DNA from: Gemmatimonas groenlandica
GTDB taxonomy: Bacteria > Gemmatimonadota > Gemmatimonadetes > Gemmatimonadales > Gemmatimonadaceae
DNA length: 64,000 bases
Reading direction: 5' to 3'
Assembly: GCF_013004105.1 (NCBI RefSeq)
Contig: NZ_CP053085.1
Span: 3,038,001 to 3,102,000, forward strand
How positions within the stretch are numbered: position 1 is the first letter of the stretch; every line of letters starts with the position of its first letter. The notes under the pieces were generated by a model, which saw only the letters and a list, made by a program, of their open reading frames with translations, ran no database searches and was not told where the DNA came from. Both the position numbers and the translations under genes were made by a program. Shown piece by piece: positions 1-7,577 of this stretch.

Positions 1-2
1 CC

Positions 3-473
3 GAGACATGGGCGTCGCTCGTGAGTCGCGCGAACATCACGTACACGAGCAAGTCGAACCCATCCCCGACCGGTACGATCACGACCTGTTCGTATGGCGC
101 TACGAACTGGGGCGAACCATCACGCGGTGGCGGCTCGGTCATTGGTTGTCAGAACTACTTCCCGATCATCTACTCGCCCGGCGATCTCAAGCTGACGGGC
201 GGCCGCGGGCAGGGGTTGCTGATCGTGGACGGTGGGTTGACGATCACGGGCAACTTCGAGTTCGTCGGCCTGATTTTGGTGCGCGACGCCGTCCAGATTG
301 CGGGTACGCCGAAGATCTATGGAGCGCTGATGACGCGCAGCCAGGGCGGCTCGAAGACCGATCTGCAAGGCAACATGAGCCTGAGCTACTCGCCCTGCGC
401 GATCAGCAAGGCAATGGGCGCGCAGGCCCTGCCTACCCGTTCCAAACACCGGTCGTGGGTCCAGCTCTTCTGA
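3..473 (+). CDS. C-terminal part of a pilus-assembly (PilX-like) protein, 5' truncated by the window edge
   Basis: The reading frame is open from the left edge, so only the last ~156 residues are seen and the start lies outside. The visible part contains a run GQGLLIVDGGLTITGNFEF followed by VGLILVRD and a YGALMTR segment, then a conserved SYSPCAI near the end. As I recall the family, this glycine-rich beta-strand pattern ending in YSxCA is typical of the C-terminus of PilX-like or Gemmatimonadota 'pilus assembly' proteins, where an N-terminal membrane helix would lie upstream. Membrane anchoring cannot be checked here. Nothing follows on the same strand before the convergent MarR gene. The family is inferred from pattern memory, not a search. 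Confidence 0.55.
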   Translation, partial: ETWASLVSRANITYTSKSNPSPTGTITTCSYGATNWGEPSRGGGSVIGCQNYFPIIYSPGDLKLTGGRGQGLLIVDGGLTITGNFEFVGLILVRDAVQIAGTPKIYGALMTRSQGGSKTDLQGNMSLSYSPCAISKAMGAQALPTRSKHRSWVQLF

Positions 474-486
474 TTGATCCGCTAAA

Positions 487-530
487 ATGGCGTGATAATG
501 GCGTTATAATGGCGCAGTATTGGCGCAGTA
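487..530. repeat. Four exact-period 11-bp direct repeats
   Basis: Four consecutive 11-mers read ATGGCGTGATA, ATGGCGTTATA, ATGGCGCAGTA and TTGGCGCAGTA with no spacer. The ATGGCG/TTGGCG core therefore recurs once per DNA turn. The block lies in the short gap between the pilus-like gene (stop 473) and the convergent MarR stop (561). Function is unknown; it may be a simple slippage product or phased protein sites. Confidence 0.7.
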
Positions 531-560
531 CTGTCAAATTTTTGGTGCTATTGCGTGTGC

Positions 561-1049
561 TTATTCGCTGAGCTCTGATCGGATCGCCGAGAGAATCGAC
601 AGCAACGATTCGCGCTGCTCCGACGTCAGCATCGCCATGGTGGCAAGATCGGCCGCGTCGATTTGCGCGTCGAGCATGGCCAGCAGCGCTTCTCCCGGCT
701 TCGTGATCTTGCACAGCACCTGCCGACGGTCAGGACGGGAGCGATCCCGCGACACGAGCGACGCCTTTTCCAGCTTGTCGAGCAGGCGGGTCACGGTCGA
801 CCCTTCGTCGATCATGCGGTCCCGGATCGCCAAGGTGGGGAGCCCGTCCACGCCGGCGCCACGGAGGATGCGGAGCACGTTGTACTGCGCGAGGCTCAGG
901 CCATGCGGCTCGACGACCCGTGCAAACCGTCGGCTCACGACCGACGCCGTCCGCATGAGGGCGATGGTTGCCTCCTGCGACTGGGAGCGGAAGGGTCGGG
1001 ATTGTTGGATCTCTTCCTGCAGCGTGCGAGTCGACGTGCCTTCGGGCAT
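561..1049 (-). CDS. MarR-family transcriptional regulator
   Basis: This is a 162-residue protein, the usual MarR length. A winged helix-turn-helix core runs from about residue 45 to 120: GLSLAQYNVLRILRGAG, then the recognition-helix region IRDRMIDEGSTVTRLLDKLEKASLV, then the wing SRDRSRPDRRQVLCKIT. The C-terminal helix (SEQRESLLSILSAIRSEL) would form the dimer interface. Such proteins are cytoplasmic dimeric repressors whose DNA binding is released by small phenolic or oxidant ligands; the ligand here cannot be told. It is divergent from thyX with a 111-bp shared upstream region holding a palindrome and a direct repeat, so autoregulation is likely (inference). The ATG at 1047-1049 is the only good start near the N-terminal helix. 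Confidence 0.9.
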   Translation of the reverse strand: MPEGTSTRTLQEEIQQSRPFRSQSQEATIALMRTASVVSRRFARVVEPHGLSLAQYNVLRILRGAGVDGLPTLAIRDRMIDEGSTVTRLLDKLEKASLVSRDRSRPDRRQVLCKITKPGEALLAMLDAQIDAADLATMAMLTSEQRESLLSILSAIRSELSE

Positions 1050-1076
1050 GGGGAACGGCTTGGAGGATCGTGCGGG

Positions 1077-1110
1077 GCGGCGTATCGCCGCCGACGATAT
1101 TGGCGATATT
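1077..1110. promoter_or_regulatory. Candidate operator in the marR/thyX divergent region
   Basis: Positions 1077-1091 form GCGGCG-TAT-CGCCGC, a palindrome with 6-bp arms. Just beyond it, GATATT occurs twice (1096-1101 and 1105-1110) separated by GGC. The pair sits between the MarR start (1049) and the thyX start (1161), where a repressor could cover both promoters. No clear -35/-10 pair was recognised. Regulatory function is inferred only from position and symmetry. Confidence 0.35.
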
Positions 1111-1160
1111 ACGCTATTCCGGCACTGCCGCTAGCGCCTCATTCACCCGATTTCTCCGCC

Positions 1161-1928
1161 ATGCCGCTCTCTGACGCCGCGATTCTCCGCGAGCCCAAGA
1201 TCACCGTGCTCGCTCGTCCCCAGTTCGTCGAGGCCAGCCACCTGCCGGTGCAGTGGATCGGCGAATCCACCGACGGCGAGCGGCTCGCTGAATTTGCCGG
1301 CCGACTCTGCTACATGAGCCAGCGGAATCCGGCCGGCCGGACCACGCGGGATTATCTCGAGAACATCAAGAAGCAGGGCCACGGCAGCGTGCTCGAACAT
1401 GCGAGCTACTCGATCCTCTTCGAGGGCGTGAGCCGGTCGCTCACGCACGAGTTGGTGCGCCACCGTGCGGGCTTCGCGTACTCCCAGCTGTCGCAGCGCT
1501 ATGTCGATGAAAGCGACGCGCAGTTTGTCATGCCGCCGGCCATGATCGGTGACGAGCCACTCGAGCAGGCGTGGCGCGCGCAGGTTACCAGCGCGGTGGA
1601 GAGTTACATCTCGCTGGTCGAGTCGCTGATGACGCGGTACTCGTGGGTGGACGACAAGGTGCACCGCCGGAAAATGGCGCGCGAAGCGGCCCGCGGCGTG
1701 CTGCCGAACAGCACGGAAACCAAGATCGTGGTGACCGCGAACGCACGCGCCTGGCGCACGATGCTCGAACTGCGCTCGAGCGAAGGAGCCGAGCTCGAGA
1801 TTCGTCGATTGGCGGTGATGGCACTGCGCGTGTTGCAGCAGGAAGCACCGGCATTCTTCAGCGACTTCGAGATCTACGAAGGCGCGGATCGGCGGGAAGC
1901 GGCGCGGATTTCGTACCACAAGGTGTAG
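1161..1928 (+). CDS. thyX: FAD-dependent thymidylate synthase ThyX
   Basis: ThyX converts dUMP to dTMP using methylene-tetrahydrofolate, with NADPH and FAD as reductant. The 255-residue length is normal. The diagnostic motif is visible as RHRAGFAYSQLSQRY, and a preceding HGSVLEH segment and the later RKMAREAARGVLPNST segment match conserved ThyX regions. RHR and the conserved Ser are separated by eight residues (RHRx8S) rather than seven, within the variation known for the family. The frame is open far upstream, but family similarity begins only after the ATG at 1161, just before ITVLARPQFVEASHLPVQWI. No thyA is seen in the window. A hairpin follows the stop. Confidence 0.93.
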   Translation: MPLSDAAILREPKITVLARPQFVEASHLPVQWIGESTDGERLAEFAGRLCYMSQRNPAGRTTRDYLENIKKQGHGSVLEHASYSILFEGVSRSLTHELVRHRAGFAYSQLSQRYVDESDAQFVMPPAMIGDEPLEQAWRAQVTSAVESYISLVESLMTRYSWVDDKVHRRKMAREAARGVLPNSTETKIVVTANARAWRTMLELRSSEGAELEIRRLAVMALRVLQQEAPAFFSDFEIYEGADRREAARISYHKV

Positions 1929-1929
1929 C

Positions 1930-1963
1930 GGGCCGTGGGCCGTGGGCTATGTGCCCACGGCCC
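1930..1963. terminator. Hairpin between convergent thyX and the EF-G-like gene
   Basis: GGGCCGTGGGC at 1930-1940 pairs perfectly with GCCCACGGCCC at 1953-1963 around a 12-nt loop, with a shorter alternative pairing from 1939. There is no T-run on either side, so it is either a weak intrinsic terminator or an RNA 3'-end stabiliser serving both convergent genes. The GGCCGTGGGC motif recurs in the inverted repeat at 50300-50490. Confidence 0.6.
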
Positions 1964-1971
1964 TGCGGCGG

Positions 1972-4068
1972 TCACGCCTCGACCGCTTCCCTCTCCTTCG
2001 CATACTCGGCGACAATCTTCTGCGTCGCTTCACTCGGCACCTGTTCGTAGCCGTTGAAGCGCCGCACGAATTGTCCGTGACCGTGCGTGAGCGAGAACAG
2101 TTGCGTGGCGTACAGATGCAGTTCTGACTGCGGTACGACGGCGCGCACGACACTGCGAGAGCCGGTCGAGTCGGTGCCGAGAATGTGGCCACGGCGGCCG
2201 GAGAGATCGCCGAGCACATCGCCCAGGAAACGATCGGGCACTGTGATCTCGAGGAGATCGAGCGGCTCGAGGAGCACCGGGCGGCATTTCGGGGCGACCG
2301 CTTTGAAGGCGAGAATACCCGCCATCTTGAAGGCCATTTCGTTCGAATCCACCGAGTGGGTGGAGCCGTCGTAGAGCTCGGCGCGGAAGTCCACGAGCGG
2401 GAAGCCACCGAGCACGCCTCGCGCCGCCGCTTCCTGCACGCCACGGTCGACCGCCGGGATGTACTTGGACGGAATGACGCCGCCAACGATGGCATCGTCG
2501 AACAGATAGCCTTCGCCGCGCGGCATCGGGCTCAGTCGCACCCAGCAGTCGCCGAATTGCCCACGGCCACCCGTCTGCTTCTTGTGCCGCCCCTGGCCTT
2601 CGGCCTTGGCACTGAGTGTTTCGCGGAACGCGATGCGCGGTTTTGCGAGTTCGGCCTGCACTCCGAATTTGCGTCGGAGCACGGCCATCGACACATCGAG
2701 GTGACGCTCGCCCATGCCACCGACGATCGTCTCGTGCGTCTCGGGATTATAGTGCACGCTGAAGGTCGGATCTTCGTCGTGCAGGCGATGCAGGCCAAGC
2801 TGCAGTTTCTCCTCGTCGCTGCGGACCGCGGCGCGTACCGCGAACTGTACAACCGGCTCGGGGAATTCGATCGCCGCCAGCCGAATCGGATGTTCGCGCG
2901 TCGAGAGCGTGTCATTGGTGTGCGTGTTGCGCAGTTTGGTTACGCAGCCGATGTCACCAGCGTGTAGCATGCCGACTTCCACGCGCTCGCGTCCGCAGGG
3001 AATCGAGAGATGCCCGAGCTTCTCGCCGACATCACGCGTGGCGTTATACACGTCCTGACCACTGCCGACGCGCCCGGAGAGCACACGGAAGTAGCTCACA
3101 TCGCCAACGTGTGGCTCCGCCAGCGTCTTGAACACCAGCGCGGCGAACGGGCCGTCGTCTTTCGCATGCAGCTGAATTTTGTGATGCCCCTCGGCGCCGG
3201 TGAGCGCGTGGATCTCTTCCATCTCGTACGCATTGGGCATGAGCTGCACGAGTTCCGTGAGCAGCGCACGCACGCCGATCATGCTGTCGGCCGACGCGCA
3301 GAACAGCGGGAACAGGTCGAGGCGCGCCATGGCGTCCTTCATCCCGTGCAACGCGGTGTCGCGATCGATCTCACCACCGTCGAGGTAGCGCTCGAGCAAC
3401 GCGTCGTCGGTGGCGCTGATGGCCTCGATGAGTTCCTGACGATAGCGCGCGAACCGCACGGCGCATTCCGCCGGCACATCGGCTTCCACGAACTCACCCT
3501 TGGCGCCGCTCGTGTACATGTACGCGCGCTGCGTGAACAGATTGATCACGCCGCGAAAATTGGCGCCGGTACCGATGGGGATTTCCACGGGCACCACTTT
3601 CGTGGTGAGACGCTCCTTGATCTGCGCATAGATGCGATCGAAATCCGCGAGCTCCTTGTCCATCATCGACACGACGAACAGCACGGGATCCTGCTTGGCC
3701 ACCGCGGCGCTGAAAGCGCGCTCGGTACCGACTTCCACACCATTCACGCCACCAATGACGCAGAGGGCGCCGTCAGCGGCGGCGAGTCCAGCGAGGGCGT
3801 CACCCTGAAAGTCGAGGGAGCCCGGGGTATCGATGAAGTTGATCTTACTGTCCATCCATTCGGCGTAGGCGCAACCAAGGGAGATGGAATACCCCCGTTC
3901 GATTTCCTCCGGGAGATGGTCGGTGAGTGCAGTGCCGTCACGCACGTTGCCGTGGCGCTTGCCCGATCCTGCCGCGAAGCAGAGGGCGTCTACGAGGCTG
4001 GTTTTTCCACTACCGCCGTGGCCCACCACGGCGATGTTCCTGATGCCGGCGCTATCGTACTCCCGCAT
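1972..4068 (-). CDS. Elongation factor G-like GTPase (EF-G 2 type)
   Basis: The 698-residue protein has the full EF-G architecture: an N-terminal GTPase domain with P-loop GHGGSGKT (residues 16-23), the ERGYSIS switch region and DTPG (80-83), then domain II, and domains III-V through RGGRGQFGDC and the C-terminal RRGHILG fold. EF-G catalyses ribosomal translocation or recycling; second copies of the GHGGSGKT type are a common paralogue with less certain roles. The guanine-specificity motif NKxD is replaced by SMMD (134-137), which is unusual. I chose the ATG at 4068 because GGGAGGGG lies just before it; upstream ATGs at 4095 and 4152 lack this and add non-homologous residues. It stands alone, away from ribosomal protein genes, which supports a paralogue rather than the main fusA. 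Confidence 0.85.
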   Translation of the reverse strand: MREYDSAGIRNIAVVGHGGSGKTSLVDALCFAAGSGKRHGNVRDGTALTDHLPEEIERGYSISLGCAYAEWMDSKINFIDTPGSLDFQGDALAGLAAADGALCVIGGVNGVEVGTERAFSAAVAKQDPVLFVVSMMDKELADFDRIYAQIKERLTTKVVPVEIPIGTGANFRGVINLFTQRAYMYTSGAKGEFVEADVPAECAVRFARYRQELIEAISATDDALLERYLDGGEIDRDTALHGMKDAMARLDLFPLFCASADSMIGVRALLTELVQLMPNAYEMEEIHALTGAEGHHKIQLHAKDDGPFAALVFKTLAEPHVGDVSYFRVLSGRVGSGQDVYNATRDVGEKLGHLSIPCGRERVEVGMLHAGDIGCVTKLRNTHTNDTLSTREHPIRLAAIEFPEPVVQFAVRAAVRSDEEKLQLGLHRLHDEDPTFSVHYNPETHETIVGGMGERHLDVSMAVLRRKFGVQAELAKPRIAFRETLSAKAEGQGRHKKQTGGRGQFGDCWVRLSPMPRGEGYLFDDAIVGGVIPSKYIPAVDRGVQEAAARGVLGGFPLVDFRAELYDGSTHSVDSNEMAFKMAGILAFKAVAPKCRPVLLEPLDLLEITVPDRFLGDVLGDLSGRRGHILGTDSTGSRSVVRAVVPQSELHLYATQLFSLTHGHGQFVRRFNGYEQVPSEATQKIVAEYAKEREAVEA

Positions 4069-4260
4069 CGTCCCCTCCCACTCGTATCCGGACATCCGGC
4101 AACCCTCGCGAATCGAGGGTCGCCGGGCGGCGCGAGGGTTGGTCGACCGCAACAGAAAGCGTGCGGCGGGAGCGGGAGGGTAGCAAGAGAGCTCAGCCGG
4201 ACGGCCGCGTCGGGGAAAGCCCTGCGTTCAACGGAGCCCGCCGAGGTCTTGGAAATACAT

Positions 4261-4295
4261 ACGGGCCGCGATCACCTGAGGTGTTCGCGGCCCGT
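4261..4295 (-). terminator. Strong hairpin downstream of the 4325-4882 gene
   Basis: An 11-bp perfect stem (4261-4271 with 4285-4295) encloses a 13-nt loop that itself contains CACCT-G-AGGTG. It lies about 30 nt past the stop of the minus-strand gene ending at 4325 and some 190 bp before the EF-G-like start. It probably ends the upstream transcript; there is no clear T-run. Confidence 0.65.
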
Positions 4296-4324
4296 GGTCG
4301 TGCGCAGACGAAGAAAGTGTGAAC

Positions 4325-4882
4325 TCAGTCTCCCTCGACTTCGAAAGTGAAGGCATCAGCCTGCCGGATGGAGTCCAGCCAGCTTTCGACGCCGGCATCA
4401 TCTTCCAGCGACTGCCCAGCTCCGCCGGACGCGACCACATTCGTGGACGCGAACGAAAAGCTCAGTGCCCGCTCGGTGCCTTCGGGCCAGTCTGGCATGG
4501 CCAGTCCAGCCGCGACGCGCCGCAGCGTCGACCCACACGCGCCGAGCAGCTCTGAGGCACGCGCCTCGAGTGTCAGCAACGGTATATCAAGATCCTGCGT
4601 GACCAACCGACCCGTCGTTCCATCCCGCCAGGCCGAATCACCGACCGCACCGCGGTCCGGCCATACACCGAGATGACGCACGACTCCGGTGTGTGCTTCC
4701 AATCGTTCACTCTCTACGGTGGCCGCGAGGGCCAGCGCCAGAGACTGCGCGTCGGCGACGCCGTACAGCGTGACTACTTCACGCCGCGAGCGAGTACCGA
4801 AGGGAAGCACGGGAATCGAATTCACGTGCGCAACTACCGGCGAATCGCTCGGACGCGCCTCGAGTCGTACGAGGACGTCCAT
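4325..4882 (-). CDS. Hypothetical protein, 185 aa
   Basis: I do not recognise the family. The start at 4882 is well supported by AGGAGG seven bases before the ATG. The protein has no signal peptide or membrane segment and looks soluble. It begins MDVLVRLEARPSDSP and has an IPVLPFGTRSRREVVTLYG stretch suggesting beta strands, a middle segment SALALAATV-like helix and an acidic C-terminus (FTFEVEGD). A serine/glycine-rich stretch (VVASGGAGQS) precedes the tail. It is flanked by a terminator hairpin downstream and a separately expressed membrane protein upstream, so it appears monocistronic. Confidence 0.6.
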   Translation of the reverse strand: MDVLVRLEARPSDSPVVAHVNSIPVLPFGTRSRREVVTLYGVADAQSLALALAATVESERLEAHTGVVRHLGVWPDRGAVGDSAWRDGTTGRLVTQDLDIPLLTLEARASELLGACGSTLRRVAAGLAMPDWPEGTERALSFSFASTNVVASGGAGQSLEDDAGVESWLDSIRQADAFTFEVEGD

Positions 4883-5010
4883 GTTCCTGCCTCCTGTGAG
4901 AAAAGGGTAAGACCTGACAAGGCAACTCGTCGGGCACGTGCGCCGTCCACGTGAAAGACTGGCCACCCTGTGATGAGCAACACCAACCGCAATCCCAAGA
5001 CCACGCGGCG

Positions 5011-5490
5011 TCAGTCGTATCCTTCGCCGATGGCGACCCAGACGCCGCCAAGCAGTGCGACCGCAACCGCGGCTCCAATGGCAACCACTCCGGGCAGCGT
5101 TCCCGTCACCGCGTAACCAATTCGTAACGTGGACGGCAGCACCCAGAGGGCCAATGCAGCATACCCTGCTGCGGCGAGCGCGGCAGCTGTTATGCGTGTA
5201 ACACCGCGTAACGGAAGGACCAGCAATGCAAGGAGTACGCCCCAGCCCGTCGCGATGATCAAGTGATGCAGATACCCGAGAGCGACCGACGTCAGCGGCG
5301 CGGCCGAGGACGCCACGCCGAAACGCTCGAGCAGCCCGCGTCCGGCAAGCCGGAAGACCCGCCCAGCTTCGCCTTCTCGCCAGCCAAGGCCGAGCAGCGC
5401 CCCGCCGGTGGCAATCGCGGTGAGCGTGCCGGCGGCGAGCGCGGCGTCGATGAGTTGCGTGAAGCGGCCGTGCGCGTTGCCGTGAGCCAT
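5011..5490 (-). CDS. Small integral membrane protein of unknown function
   Basis: This 159-residue protein is predicted by eye to have four hydrophobic segments: about 15-35 (AALAAGTLTAIATGGALLGL), 65-92 (LGYLHHLIIATGWGVLLALLVL), 98-115 (AAALAAAGYAALALWVL) and 130-152 (GVVAIGAAVAVALLGGVWVAI). An HH pair lies in the second segment. No family is recognised. It is divergent from the DUF1800 gene with an 84-bp gap, and its start lacks an evident Shine-Dalgarno sequence. Confidence 0.6.
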   Translation of the reverse strand: MAHGNAHGRFTQLIDAALAAGTLTAIATGGALLGLGWREGEAGRVFRLAGRGLLERFGVASSAAPLTSVALGYLHHLIIATGWGVLLALLVLPLRGVTRITAAALAAAGYAALALWVLPSTLRIGYAVTGTLPGVVAIGAAVAVALLGGVWVAIGEGYD

Positions 5491-5535
5491 ATTCGAAGAA
5501 AGATAAAGGGCGGCGCGGTTAACGATGCCGCGATC

Positions 5536-5553
5536 CTTCCGTCATAACGGAAG
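5536..5553. promoter_or_regulatory. Short palindrome in the 5490/5575 divergent gap
   Basis: CTTCCGT-CATA-ACGGAAG forms a perfect 7-bp inverted repeat about 20 bp before the TTG start of the DUF1800 gene. It could be an operator or a small leader hairpin; no further support is visible. Confidence 0.3.
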
Positions 5554-5574
5554 ACTTCAGTCGAGGGTTCGCGC

Positions 5575-7563
5575 TTGTCGATTCTCCGCCCGTCTTTCCC
5601 CCCCGTGTTGGCGCTCTGTCTGGCCACACTGGGCTGCGCCACTACGGCGCCACAGTCTTCCGCCGGCTCCTCCGCGTCCGCGAACCGCGCCCCCGCCAGT
5701 TCCGCGGCGTCCGCGGCGCGCGAGCAGACGGCCGATCAGCAGGTGCATCATGTGCTCAATCGCCTGGCCTTCGGCGCCCGACCGGGCGACGTGGAGGCGG
5801 TACGGGCTATGGGCGTTGATGCCTGGATCGACCGTCAGCTGTATCCCGAGCGCATTCCGGACGCCGCCTCCGAGCAGTTCGTGGCCCGCTTTGCCTCGTT
5901 GGGCAAAACCGGTGAGCAGTTACTGGCCGACGCGCCACCGCCGGCCGCCATCCTGGCCCAGCTGCAGCGTCGCGGCGGCAACATGACCGCGGCCGATTCA
6001 GCCAAGCTGCGCGAACAGGGCCGGCAGTCGTACGCCTTTCTGGGTGAACTCGCCTCCAGCCGGGTGGCGCGCGCGGTAATCAGCGAGCGGCAGCTCAACG
6101 AGGTCATGGTCGATTTCTGGGAGAATCACTTCAACGTGTTCGCCGGCAAGGATCGCACGCGGTACTTCCTTCCCGAGTACGACGCCCAGACGATTCGCCC
6201 CCATGCCCTTGGCACCTTCCGCGAACTTCTGGGCGCGGTCGCCAAGAGCCCGGCGATGCTCTATTACCTCGACAACTGGCAGAGTGTCGCTGACAGCGGT
6301 CGCCCCACGCTGCGCGCCGCACAGCGCCCCGTGAATGCGCGCCAAGCCGCCCGTCGCGCGGCGGCGGTGCAGCAGCGCCTCGCGCAGAATCCGCAGGCAC
6401 AGCAGTTGGCGCAGCAACTCGCGCAGCGTCGGCGTGGTTTGAACGAGAACTACGCGCGGGAACTGATGGAGCTGCACACGCTGGGCGTCGACGGCGGGTA
6501 CACGCAGCAGGATGTGATCGAAGTGGCGCGCGCGCTCACCGGTTGGACGATCTCGCGCGGCGCACAGGGTGGCGGCTTCGCGTTTCGCGGAGAGGTGCAC
6601 GACGCGAGCGCGAAGACGATCCTCGGCAAGTCGTTCGCCGCCAACAAGGGCGTGGAAGAGGGAGAGGCCGTGCTCGACTTGCTGGCGTCGCATCCGAGCA
6701 CCGCGAAGTTCATCGCGACGAAGCTGGCGCGTCGGTTCGTGAGTGATACGCCGCCGGCGGCTTTGGTGGAGCGCGCGACTGCCACCTTCCGTCGCACGAA
6801 TGGCGACATTCGCGCCGTCGTGCGCACGATCGTGACGAGCCCGGAGTTCTTCGCGTCGGCGAGCTATCGCGCCAAGGTGAAATCGCCATTCGAGCTGGTC
6901 GCCAGCACGATGCGGGCGATGAACGCGCAGCCCGATGCCACACCGCGCACGTCGCAGTTGGTGAGCCGCCTTGGCCAGCCGATTTTCGGTCACCAGGCGC
7001 CCAACGGATATCCTGAAACGGGCGACGCGTGGATGAACACGGGCGCGATTCTCAATCGCATCAACTTCGGACTCGCTGCCGCGTCGGGTCGCGTGCCGGG
7101 GATCAAACTGGCGGCGTGGCCACTCACGGCGGAGCTGGCGAAGACCTCGCGCGAAGCCCAAGTGGACGGGGTGATCAAGGAGCTGTTCGGCGGCGCCGTG
7201 AGCACCGACACTCGGCAGGTGCTGCTGACCGGCACCAACCCGTTTCTGCAACAGCACGGCGGGGCGAACGACTCGCTGCTGGTGGCCGACGATGATGCGG
7301 CCATGATGGGTGGCATGGCCAGCGGCATGGCCAGCGGCATGGCCAGCGGCGACATGACGGCGAGTGCGCGCAAGCAGGCCGCCAGTGAACGGAGGGCGGC
7401 ACGGGCTCCCGTGGCACAGCAGCAACAGGCGGCTGGTCGCGAAGCAGTGCGACCGGAACGCGGCGGCACGCTCACACAATCGATCGGATCGTTGCCGCAA
7501 CTCACAGGCTTCGTCCAGATCGTCGGCCTCGCGCTCGGGGCTCCTGAATTTCAACGCCGCTGA
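5575..7563 (+). CDS. DUF1800 family secreted protein
   Basis: The 662-residue protein begins at a TTG with GAGGG seven bases upstream. An N-terminal export signal (VLALCLATLGC) is followed by an Ala/Ser-rich linker; the lipobox is only approximate. The DUF1800 signature appears as VHHVLNRLAFGARPGDVEAVRAMG near residue 60 and NENYARELMELHTLGVDGGYTQQD near 290. Biochemical function is unknown for the family, but it is nearly always adjacent to a DUF1501 protein, as here (14 bp apart), and the pair is thought to act together in the envelope. A Gln/Arg-rich stretch (310-350) and a MASG repeat near residue 580 are low-complexity insertions. Confidence 0.85.
   Translation: MSILRPSFPPVLALCLATLGCATTAPQSSAGSSASANRAPASSAASAAREQTADQQVHHVLNRLAFGARPGDVEAVRAMGVDAWIDRQLYPERIPDAASEQFVARFASLGKTGEQLLADAPPPAAILAQLQRRGGNMTAADSAKLREQGRQSYAFLGELASSRVARAVISERQLNEVMVDFWENHFNVFAGKDRTRYFLPEYDAQTIRPHALGTFRELLGAVAKSPAMLYYLDNWQSVADSGRPTLRAAQRPVNARQAARRAAAVQQRLAQNPQAQQLAQQLAQRRRGLNENYARELMELHTLGVDGGYTQQDVIEVARALTGWTISRGAQGGGFAFRGEVHDASAKTILGKSFAANKGVEEGEAVLDLLASHPSTAKFIATKLARRFVSDTPPAALVERATATFRRTNGDIRAVVRTIVTSPEFFASASYRAKVKSPFELVASTMRAMNAQPDATPRTSQLVSRLGQPIFGHQAPNGYPETGDAWMNTGAILNRINFGLAAASGRVPGIKLAAWPLTAELAKTSREAQVDGVIKELFGGAVSTDTRQVLLTGTNPFLQQHGGANDSLLVADDDAAMMGGMASGMASGMASGDMTASARKQAASERRAARAPVAQQQQAAGREAVRPERGGTLTQSIGSLPQLTGFVQIVGLALGAPEFQRR
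7312..7347 (+). repeat. Three perfect 12-bp repeats coding MASG units
   Basis: GGCATGGCCAGC is repeated exactly three times in frame inside the DUF1800 gene, encoding Gly-Met-Ala-Ser units. The identity of all copies at the DNA level suggests recent slippage; copy number may vary between strains. Confidence 0.8.
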
Positions 7564-7577
7564 GCGAGGAATCGATC

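Noticed and set aside
1440-1490. ThyX motif with eight rather than seven residues between RHR and Ser
   Set aside because: RHRx7-8S is within the variation described for ThyX, so it is not a new active site.
7312-7347. MASG repeats as a functional motif
   Set aside because: Three identical 12-bp units in a low-complexity linker are better explained by replication slippage.
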